A stretch of 5,706 nt of DNA, taken from the NCBI GenBank assembly GCA_938016505.1, contig CALLWN010000328.1, positions 1-5,706 of the forward strand, written 5' to 3'. Made by a program: the position numbers and the translations under genes. Under the pieces are notes generated by a model. It saw nothing but the letters and a program-made list of their open reading frames with translations, did no database searches and was not told the DNA's origin. The stretch is from an uncultured Sphingomonadaceae bacterium. Lineage in GTDB: Bacteria; Pseudomonadota; Alphaproteobacteria; Sphingomonadales; Sphingomonadaceae. Positions within the stretch are counted from its first letter, which is position 1. Every line of letters begins with the position of its first letter. Positions 1-5,225 of the stretch are shown in pieces.

Positions 1-724
1 CCATCGCCTGAGCGGCGGCGAGGGCCTCGGGCGACATCGCGGCGGGCTGCCAGCTTTCGCGGTAGTCGCCCTTCTCCTGGCGGTGGCCGATGGGCGGGCA
101 GAAATGGACTTTGCCTGCGGCGGCGACGGCGAGGAGGGTGACCTCATGGTCGAAGCGTACGAAGGCCTCGACGATGACGCGGGGGCGGTCGCCGCGCATG
201 GCCCGGGTGGCGTGGGCGAAGGCGGCGGTGACGTCGGCCGGGCGATGGACGGTCGACTGGCCCTTGCCGGAGGAGGACATGACTGGCTTGATGACGCAGG
301 GAAAGCCGACCGAGGCAGCGGCGGCCCCGGCCTCGGCAGGGGTTTCGGCGTAGGCGAAGCGGGAGGTGGGGAGGCCGAGCGCACGGGCGAAATCGCGGAT
401 GCGGTCGCGGTTCATGGTGAGCGCTGCCGCGCGCGCCGAGGGGGCGACGCGCTGGCCCTTCGCTTCCAGTTCCTCGAGGACTTCGGTCCGGATCGCCTCG
501 ATTTCGGGGACGATGATGTCGGGGCGGTGGCGGTGAATCGCGGCGCGGAGCGCCCCGGCGTCGAGCATGGGGAAGACGTCGGATGCGTCTGCGACCTGCA
601 TGGCGGGCGCATGGGGGTAGCTGTCGCAGGCGGTGACATGGGCGCCGAGGCGCTTCGCCGAGATGGCGAACTCGCGGCCGAGCTCGCCGGCGCCGAGGAG
701 GAGGCGGCGGGCGGTGAAGGGCAT
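1..724 (-). CDS. purT: Formate-dependent phosphoribosylglycinamide formyltransferase 2, N-terminal part (partial)
   Basis: PurT uses ATP and formate to formylate glycinamide ribonucleotide in step three of cytoplasmic purine synthesis, as an alternative to the folate-dependent PurN. I translated the minus strand from the ATG at 724. The product opens with the ATP-grasp preATP motif LLLGAGELGREFAI (about residues 8-21), then has APAMQVAD (38-45) and IIVPEIEAI (about 70-78), followed by LTMNRD (102-107). The nucleotide-binding segment VIKPVMSSSGKGQS (about 143-156) is a PurT signature, and HFCPPIGHRQEKGDYRESWQ lies near residues 208-227. The visible 241 residues are about 60% of the usual ~390-residue protein, and the rest lies beyond base 1. 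A GAGG sits a few bases before the ATG, which is 11 nt after the stop of the acyl-CoA ligase gene, so co-transcription and perhaps coupled translation are likely. No frameshift is seen. Confidence 0.95.
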   Translation of the reverse strand, partial: MPFTARRLLLGAGELGREFAISAKRLGAHVTACDSYPHAPAMQVADASDVFPMLDAGALRAAIHRHRPDIIVPEIEAIRTEVLEELEAKGQRVAPSARAAALTMNRDRIRDFARALGLPTSRFAYAETPAEAGAAAASVGFPCVIKPVMSSSGKGQSTVHRPADVTAAFAHATRAMRGDRPRVIVEAFVRFDHEVTLLAVAAAGKVHFCPPIGHRQEKGDYRESWQPAAMSPEALAAAQAM

Positions 725-735
725 GGCCGCCTCGG

Positions 736-2274
736 TCAGGCGACCTGGCGGTCCATGCCCTCCCAATAGGGTTTGCGAAGCTCCTTCTTGAGGATCTTGC
801 CCGAGGGGTTTCTTGGCAGCTCGGCGACGAAATCGACCGATTTCGGGATCTTGTAGCCGGCGATCAGCGGCCGGCAGTGCGAGATGATCTCGTCTGCCGT
901 GGCGTGGGCGCCGTCCTTCAGGACGATGATGGCCTTGACCGCCTCGCCCCATTTCGGATCGGGCACGCCGATGACGGCGGCGTCGCGGACGGCGGGGTGG
1001 GTGTGGAGCGCGTTCTCGACCTCGGCGGGGTAGATGTTCTCGGCGCCCGAGACGATCATGTCCTTCACCCGGTCCTGGATGTAGAGATAGCCGTCCTGGT
1101 CCATCGAGCCGGCGTCTCCGGAGAGGTACCAGCCGTCGCGGATGGCCTTTGCGGTTGCTTCGGGCTTGTTGTGGTAGCCGGCCATGACCGAGACCGAGCG
1201 GATGGCGATTTCGCCGATCTGCCCCCGGGGCAGCTCGTTCATGTCGGCGTCGACGATGCGGACCTCGTTGCCGGGGAAGGGCTTGACGCAGCCCTTCATG
1301 CGGGGGTTGCCCTCGACGCTGTGATCCTCGGGCGGGAGGTAGACCACGGTGCCCGAGGTTTCGGTGGCGCCGTAGCACTGGACGAACCGGGCGTTGGGGA
1401 AGCGGGCGATCGAGCGGGCGAGGACATCGAGGGGGATGGGCGAGGCGCCGTAGAGGAGGGCCCGGACGCTCGAGAAATCGGCGGTGGCGCCGACGGGGTC
1501 ATTGAGGATCATGTTGAGGACGGCGGGAACCGCGAACATGCGGGTGACGCGGTGGCGGGCGATGGCGTCGACAATCGCCGGGATCTCGGGCCTGGGCAGG
1601 ATGACCATGGTGGCGCCGGCGGCGAGCGCATGGAGCGCCCAGCCGGTGCCGCCGATGTGGAACAGCGGCATGGCGACGAGGGCGACATCGTCGTCGCGCC
1701 ACAGCGACCAGTCCTCGCCGGTGAGCGCACCCTTTTCGATGGTGCCGAGGAGGCTCCGGTTGGTGAGGAGGGCGCCCTTGGGGAAGCCGGTGGTGCCCGA
1801 GGTGTAGAGCTGGAGGGCGACGGTGTCGGGACCGGTGGGGGCGAGCGCGTCGCTCGGCGTGGCATCGGCGAGGAAGGCGTCGAACTCGTCGGTCCAGACG
1901 ATGGTGAGGCCTTCGACCCCGGCGCCGGCGATGACCGGGCCGAAGGCGCGGTCGGCAAGGAGGAGGCCGATGCCGGCGTCGTTCAGGACATAGGCGACCT
2001 CGCCGGCGACGAGGCGCCAGTTGATGGGGGTCATGATGGCGCCGAGGCGGAAGCAGGCGCACATGAGGACAACATAGGCGGGGTGGTTCAAGCCCATGTG
2101 GCCGACGCGGTCGCCGGGTTTGACCCCTGCCGCGCGAAGCGCGCCGGCGGCGGCGATGACGCGGGCGTGGAGGCCGGCCCAGGTCTCGGAGCCGTCGTCG
2201 AAGAGGATGGCGGTCTTCCCGGGCGTGGTTTCGGCCCAGTGGGCGCTCATGTCGGCGAGACGGGCGAATTCCAT
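736..2274 (-). CDS. AMP-binding acyl-CoA synthetase (fatty/aryl acid-CoA ligase family)
   Basis: This 512-residue protein is a full-length adenylate-forming ligase. Such enzymes activate a carboxylic acid with ATP to an acyl-adenylate and pass it to CoA in the cytoplasm. The family motifs occur in order: the phosphate-binding loop YTSGTTGFPKG (157-167), LFHIGGTGW (204-212), YGATETSG (301-308), YLSGDAG (383-389) with the ribose-binding Asp387, the hinge DRVKDMIVSGAENIYPAEVE (401-420), and the C-terminal PRNPSGKILKKELR (487-500) with the likely catalytic Lys493. The layout and length resemble FadD13/FadD3-like fatty-acyl-CoA synthetases and feruloyl-CoA synthetases. The substrate cannot be read from the sequence. 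The ATG at 2274 is preceded by a good Shine-Dalgarno at 9-nt spacing. The gene lies 61 bp after the photolyase stop and 11 bp before purT. No signal peptide or membrane segment is seen. Confidence 0.95.
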   Translation of the reverse strand: MEFARLADMSAHWAETTPGKTAILFDDGSETWAGLHARVIAAAGALRAAGVKPGDRVGHMGLNHPAYVVLMCACFRLGAIMTPINWRLVAGEVAYVLNDAGIGLLLADRAFGPVIAGAGVEGLTIVWTDEFDAFLADATPSDALAPTGPDTVALQLYTSGTTGFPKGALLTNRSLLGTIEKGALTGEDWSLWRDDDVALVAMPLFHIGGTGWALHALAAGATMVILPRPEIPAIVDAIARHRVTRMFAVPAVLNMILNDPVGATADFSSVRALLYGASPIPLDVLARSIARFPNARFVQCYGATETSGTVVYLPPEDHSVEGNPRMKGCVKPFPGNEVRIVDADMNELPRGQIGEIAIRSVSVMAGYHNKPEATAKAIRDGWYLSGDAGSMDQDGYLYIQDRVKDMIVSGAENIYPAEVENALHTHPAVRDAAVIGVPDPKWGEAVKAIIVLKDGAHATADEIISHCRPLIAGYKIPKSVDFVAELPRNPSGKILKKELRKPYWEGMDRQVA

Positions 2275-2283
2275 GGCAAATGT

Positions 2284-2288
2284 CCTCC
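2284..2288 (-). promoter_or_regulatory. Ribosome binding site of the acyl-CoA synthetase gene
   Basis: The minus strand reads GGGAGGACA just upstream of the ATG at 2274. The GGAGG core lies 9 nt before the start codon and matches the anti-Shine-Dalgarno well. It is the clearest ribosome binding site in the window and fixes this start. It also suggests the gene is translated independently of the upstream photolyase even if both share an mRNA. Confidence 0.75.
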
Positions 2289-2335
2289 CTCGGCCTTGTA
2301 GCGCGCAAGTTTCGGGTTTGGCGCTCGGGATTCCG

Positions 2336-3844
2336 TCAGGAGAGGGTTTCGAGGAGGCGGGCGGCGTCTTGGCGGAGGGCCTGCTGGCGCTCCGGGGTGA
2401 AGCGGCGCCAGGTGTCGAGGGTGCGCCACATGCGCTGGTTGGTGGCGAGATGGCGTTCGTTTCTGGCGATGAAGTCCCAGTAGAGGCGGTTGTAGGGGCA
2501 GGCCTGGTCGCCTGTCTTCGCCTTCACGTCGAAGCGGCAGTGGCGGCAGTGGTTTCCCATGCGGTGGATGTAGGCGCCCGAGGCGGCGTAGGGCTTGGAG
2601 CCGAGCAGGCCGCCATCGGCCCATTGGCTCATGCCGATGACATTCGGGGCTTCGACCCATTCATAGGCGTCGGCGTAGACGACGAGGAACCACAAGTGGA
2701 GTTCGAAGGGGTCGACTCCGGCGAGGAGGGCGAAGTTGCCGAGCACCATGAGGCGCTGGATGTGGTGGGCCCAGGCGAGGTCGCGGGTCTGGGCGAAGGC
2801 GGCGTCGAAGCAGGCCATGCCGCTGTTGCCTTCCCAGAAGATGGCGGGGAGCGGGCGGGCGGCGCCGAGCGCGTTCGAGCGGAGATAGTCCGGGCCTTCG
2901 GTGAGGTAGATGAGGCGGACATATTCGCGCCAGCCGAGGATCTGGCGGACGAAGCCCTCGACGGCGTTGAGCGGTGCTGCGCCGGCGGCATGGGCGGCGA
3001 GCGCGGCGGCCAGCACCTCGCGCGGGGCGAGCAGGCCGAGGTTGACGGCAGGCGCGAGCAGCGAGTGGAACAGGGTCTCCTCGCCTTGGGCGAGCGCATC
3101 CTCATAGTCGCCGAACCGCGGCAGGCGGTTGGCGATGAAGTCGGCGAGCGCGCTGAGCGCCTCGGCGCGGGTGACGGGCCAGTGGAAGCGGTCGAGGGTG
3201 CCGAAGTTGGCGGGGAAACGGGCCTCGACCATGGCGAGGACCTCGCGGGTTGTTTCATCGGGGGCGAAGCGGGGCGGGGGCGGCGGGACGAGGCCCGCTG
3301 GCAGGGGCTTGCGGTTGTCGGCGTCATAGTTCCACTGGCCGCCGGCGGGTGCGTCGCCTTCCATCAGCATGCCGGTCTCGCGCCGCTGCCAGCGGTAGAA
3401 ATCCTCGAGCCGGAGGCGCTTGCGGCCCGCTCGCCAGGCGGCGAAGGCGGGGAGGCTGACGAGGAAGCGGTCGTCTTCGAGGATTGTGGCACCGGGGATC
3501 GCGGCCTGGAGGGCGCGGACGCGGTGTTCGCCGGCCTCCGTCATGCGGATGGCGCTGGCCCCGTGGCGGGCGGCGGCGGCGATGATTTCGGCATCGAGGC
3601 GGCCGGCGTTGCCGGGGGAGTCGAGGCGGACATAGTCGACCCGCCAGCCCTCGGCTTCGCGCTCGGCGGCGAAGTGGCGCATGGCCGAAAAGACGAGCGC
3701 GAGCTTCTGCTTGTGGTGGGGGACGTAGCTTGCCTCGTCCATCACTTCGGCCATGAGGATGACGGATGTGGCACGGTCGGCTCCGCGCAGGCTGGCGAGG
3801 TCTCCTGTCAGCTGGTCGCCGAGGATGGGGAGGAGGAGGGTCAT
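2336..3844 (-). CDS. phrB: Iron-sulfur bacterial cryptochrome/(6-4) photolyase (FeS-BCP, PhrB type)
   Basis: This 502-residue flavoprotein belongs to the photolyase-related family typified by Agrobacterium PhrB and Rhodobacter CryB. PhrB repairs UV (6-4) photoproducts with light, using FAD, a lumazine antenna and a [4Fe-4S] cluster. The N-terminal antenna domain begins LLLPILGDQL and continues with MAEVMDEASYVPHHKQK (31-47) and FSAMRHFA (52-59). The C-terminal FAD domain carries APLNAVEGFVRQILGWREY (290-308), AHHIQRLMVLGNFALLAG (359-376) and YADAYEWVEAPNVIGMSQ (390-407). Four cysteines, C345, C433, C436 and C449, fit the cluster ligands. W337, W385 and Y394 fit the electron-transfer residues, and H360-H361 the active-site histidines. 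All sit five positions below PhrB numbering as I recall it. The open frame runs upstream to 4300, but homology begins at the ATG at 3844, which lacks a clear Shine-Dalgarno. (6-4) repair is inferred; a signalling role is possible. Confidence 0.93.
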   Translation of the reverse strand: MTLLLPILGDQLTGDLASLRGADRATSVILMAEVMDEASYVPHHKQKLALVFSAMRHFAAEREAEGWRVDYVRLDSPGNAGRLDAEIIAAAARHGASAIRMTEAGEHRVRALQAAIPGATILEDDRFLVSLPAFAAWRAGRKRLRLEDFYRWQRRETGMLMEGDAPAGGQWNYDADNRKPLPAGLVPPPPPRFAPDETTREVLAMVEARFPANFGTLDRFHWPVTRAEALSALADFIANRLPRFGDYEDALAQGEETLFHSLLAPAVNLGLLAPREVLAAALAAHAAGAAPLNAVEGFVRQILGWREYVRLIYLTEGPDYLRSNALGAARPLPAIFWEGNSGMACFDAAFAQTRDLAWAHHIQRLMVLGNFALLAGVDPFELHLWFLVVYADAYEWVEAPNVIGMSQWADGGLLGSKPYAASGAYIHRMGNHCRHCRFDVKAKTGDQACPYNRLYWDFIARNERHLATNQRMWRTLDTWRRFTPERQQALRQDAARLLETLS

Positions 3845-3864
3845 GACCGTGGTCGCGGTGGCGC

Positions 3865-3898
3865 CGGCAGCGCGGATGTGCAACGGGCGCCGCTGCCG
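3865..3898 (-). other. Inverted repeat in the photolyase 5' leader
   Basis: On the plus strand the arms are CGGCAGCG (3865-3872) and CGCTGCCG (3891-3898), exact reverse complements separated by 18 nt. The nearer arm is 20 nt upstream of the photolyase ATG, so the transcript could form a stem next to the start region, where no Shine-Dalgarno is evident. The pairing is seen directly. A regulatory effect is inference, and 8-bp GC-only arms can arise by chance at this base composition. Confidence 0.3.
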
Positions 3899-4082
3899 CA
3901 GGCGATTCCGGCGGAGGCGGGCGGAACGGGGCCAAGCCAGCCGCTGGCATCGCGCGCTGCAGCATCGGGCGGCTGCCGGCGAGGGAGGGTGGTGATCAGG
4001 GGGCGGAGCAAGTTGGCCGGTTTGCGGAACGGGTGATGGGGGTGAGGACGGCGGGATGGCTTGCCGGGCGGCTCGGCGCGTG

Positions 4083-4134
4083 ACCGAAACGCATGATCGG
4101 AGCGAATGACTGGAGCGAGTGACTGGAGCGAGTG
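4083..4134 (-). repeat. 13-bp tandem repeat array, four contiguous units
   Basis: Read on the minus strand, two perfect copies of CACTCGCTCCAGT (4134-4122 and 4121-4109) are followed without a gap by CATTCGCTCCGAT (4108-4096, 10/13 identical to the consensus) and CATGCGTTTCGGT (4095-4083, 9/13 identical to the previous unit). Weaker copies seem to flank the array: CCCCCGCCCCAGT (4147-4135) matches at 10/13 and CGATCGCGCCTGT (4163-4151) at about 9/13. Degeneration increases outward from the two perfect units. The period is not a multiple of three and lies outside any supported gene, so it is non-coding. Its role is unknown; it may be simple slippage or a set of protein-binding sites. Confidence 0.85.
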
Positions 4135-4149
4135 ACTGGGGCGGGGGGT

Positions 4150-4168
4150 GACAGGCGCGATCGCTGTC
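4150..4168 (-). terminator. Weak hairpin at the end of the glycosyltransferase unit
   Basis: The plus strand reads GACAGGCGCGATCGCTGTC. It can fold as a 7-bp stem (GACAG plus CG against CGCTGTC) with one bulged G and a CGAT loop. It overlaps the stop codon of the Alg13-like gene. No T-run follows on the transcribed side; a C-rich stretch does. It is therefore a poor match to an intrinsic terminator and could instead be an RNA 3'-end stabilising hairpin or chance pairing. Confidence 0.2.
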
Positions 4169-4667
4169 AGCTTGCGGCGATGATGAAGCGCCGGATGGCC
4201 GAGAGGAGTTCGGGGCTGGCCTCGGCGGACAGGGCTTGCGCGTCGGCGGGCAGGTTGTCGCACTCGGCAAGCTGATCGAGGAGCGGCGCGATATCCGCAT
4301 CGGTCATGGCGACATGGATTCCCGGGCGGCCGACGAATTTTTCGGCTGTGGCGAGCTGGTGCTCGTTCCTGTGTTCGCCGAGGGCGGCGCGGCGGGGCAG
4401 AATGATGATCGGCTTGACTGCGGTGAGCGCGGAGATGATGGAGCCCATGCCGGCATGCGCCACCATCAGACGGCAGGCGTCGAGCTTTTCCTCGTAGAGG
4501 CTTGCGGGGATGAATTCGGCCCATTCCATGTGGGCAGGGCGATAGCTGTCGGCGGCGAGCTGGCCGAGCTGGCCGAATACCGGGACATGATGGGCAGACG
4601 CCCATTGATCCACCGCCCTGACCAGCCGGTCGAATGGCGCCTGGGTTCCGACCGAGAGAAAGATCAA
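4167..4667 (-). CDS. Alg13/PssE-like glycosyltransferase catalytic subunit (GT28 C-terminal domain)
   Basis: This 166-residue protein matches the stand-alone C-terminal domain of GT28/GT1 glycosyltransferases, like eukaryotic Alg13, Rhizobium PssE and pneumococcal Cps14G. It should bind the nucleotide sugar and be recruited to the inner membrane by its Alg14-like partner. It begins IFLSVGTQAPFDRL (residues 2-15), the standard N-terminus of the family. The glycine-rich donor-binding motif HAGMGSI (71-77) and the segment KPIIILPRR, then GEHRNEHQ (97-104), follow. The start is a TTG at 4667. No ATG or GTG lies close by in frame, the upstream frame is only a shadow of the partner gene, and homology begins exactly at the TTG. 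It overlaps the partner's TGA by 4 nt, with AAGGGCAGG just upstream as a likely ribosome binding site. The sugar donor and acceptor are not predictable; PssDE is a glucuronosyltransferase and Cps14FG a galactosyltransferase. Confidence 0.92.
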   Translation of the reverse strand: MIFLSVGTQAPFDRLVRAVDQWASAHHVPVFGQLGQLAADSYRPAHMEWAEFIPASLYEEKLDACRLMVAHAGMGSIISALTAVKPIIILPRRAALGEHRNEHQLATAEKFVGRPGIHVAMTDADIAPLLDQLAECDNLPADAQALSAEASPELLSAIRRFIIAAS

Positions 4668-5146
4668 AGCACCTGCCCTTCGTAGCTGGGGCCTCCGGGC
4701 CTTGCGAGCTCTGGCCACTGGGTGAGCCAGAAATCGGCGTGAGGGCCTGCACGCGCCCCGGAGAGAGAAAGTTCCCTGGCGTTGGCGATGCTGTCGAGCC
4801 AGCAGGTGCGTGCCCCCAGCATCCGGCCGAAACGGACGGCGAAATAGCCGACCGAAGCGCCCGTGGTGATGATGACGTCGGGCCGGACGCGAAGGAGCAG
4901 CAAGAGCACCTCGACTGCCTGGCGGATGAGCTTCATCTTTTCCCAACGGTTGGCGTCGGTGAGGACATGATAGGCTGGCCGGGGCTGGCCGCGGTTTTGC
5001 GCGATTCGTTCGATATGGCCGCGGAAATCCGCCGAGGTGGTGGCATAGTGGAGGGTGACGCCATCGAAGGCGGGAGCCAGCCGCAGGAGCTGGATCCAGT
5101 GACCGCCGGTCGAGGAGATGGCGAGTACGCGAGGTCTTTCTGCCAT
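4664..5146 (-). CDS. Alg14/PssD-like glycosyltransferase membrane-anchor subunit
   Basis: This 160-residue protein belongs to the Alg14 family (PssD, Cps14F), the half of a split glycosyltransferase that binds the acceptor and anchors the catalytic half to the membrane. It starts with a beta strand and the glycine loop LAISSTGGHW (8-17). A hydrophobic stretch, AVEVLLLLLRVRPDVIITTG (77-96), includes the family motif ITTGASVGYFAVRFGRMLGA (93-112). WLDSIANARELSLSG (116-130) and LTQWPEL (141-147) follow and are equally typical. There is no N-terminal transmembrane helix like that of yeast Alg14, so membrane contact is probably through the hydrophobic and basic surface. The ATG at 5146 fits the homology; the frame runs on to 5533 but that part overlaps the penicillin-binding protein gene. 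The Shine-Dalgarno is weak. The stop overlaps the TTG start of the catalytic subunit, which indicates coupled, roughly equal synthesis. Confidence 0.92.
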   Translation of the reverse strand: MAERPRVLAISSTGGHWIQLLRLAPAFDGVTLHYATTSADFRGHIERIAQNRGQPRPAYHVLTDANRWEKMKLIRQAVEVLLLLLRVRPDVIITTGASVGYFAVRFGRMLGARTCWLDSIANARELSLSGARAGPHADFWLTQWPELARPGGPSYEGQVL

Positions 5147-5174
5147 GATGTCGCGCTCTGCCGCTGCCCGCGTT

Positions 5175-5203
5175 ACCCTAGTCCGGCGGGGGTTGCCTTG
5201 CAA
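5175..5203 (-). promoter_or_regulatory. Possible sigma-70-like promoter for the glycosyltransferase pair
   Basis: On the minus strand TTGCAA (5203-5198) and TAGGGT (5180-5175) are separated by 17 bp. They match the -35 and -10 consensus at 4/6 and 3/6. The -10 element ends 28 nt before the ATG at 5146, which would give a leader of about 20 nt. The position is right, in the 79-bp gap after the penicillin-binding protein gene. The -10 match is poor, so read-through from upstream is an alternative. Confidence 0.35.
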
Positions 5204-5225
5204 TCGCATGGCGTGCGCCCGCTCG

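Larger units (their letters stand above)
3845..4166. other. Intergenic region upstream of the photolyase gene, no gene found
   Basis: This 322-bp stretch separates the glycosyltransferase pair from the photolyase gene. Two reading frames stay open across it on the minus strand and one on the plus strand. Their translations are rich in Arg, Pro and Ser with no family motif, as expected for GC-rich DNA by chance. It holds a 13-bp tandem repeat array at 4083-4134, a small imperfect hairpin at the end of the glycosyltransferase gene, and an 8-bp inverted repeat just before the photolyase ATG. I could not find a convincing -35/-10 pair. The photolyase promoter presumably lies here, because the upstream gene ends over 300 bp away. 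Confidence 0.6.

Noticed and set aside
83..769. 228-codon plus-strand open frame over the purT region
   Set aside because: The minus strand encodes an unbroken PurT with signature motifs. The plus frame is Gly/Ala-rich with no recognisable domain.
877..2301. 474-codon open frame on the plus strand antisense to the acyl-CoA synthetase
   Set aside because: Its translation is dominated by Gly, Ala, Asp and Val with no family motif, and it mirrors the ligase codons. In GC-rich genes the opposite strand often lacks stops. The ligase frame has every catalytic motif.
3885..3916. EcfG-type general stress promoter (GGAAC-N16/17-CGTT) before the photolyase gene
   Set aside because: The minus strand has GGAAT and CGTT here, but the spacer is 19 nt and the -35 has a mismatch, so it does not meet the alphaproteobacterial consensus.
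2096..4036. 646-codon open frame on the plus strand antisense to the photolyase gene
   Set aside because: It has low-complexity Gly/Ala/Glu/Val content, crosses the gap between two real genes and extends past the photolyase start. This is typical of a GC-bias shadow frame.
4083..4134. CRISPR array
   Set aside because: The repeats are 13 bp, contiguous, and have no unique spacers; no cas gene is present.
3845..4300. N-terminal extension of the photolyase frame up to 4300
   Set aside because: The extra 152 residues are Pro/Ser/Arg-rich, overlap the Alg13-like gene in another frame and include the 13-bp repeat. PhrB homology and the usual ~500-residue length begin at the ATG at 3844.
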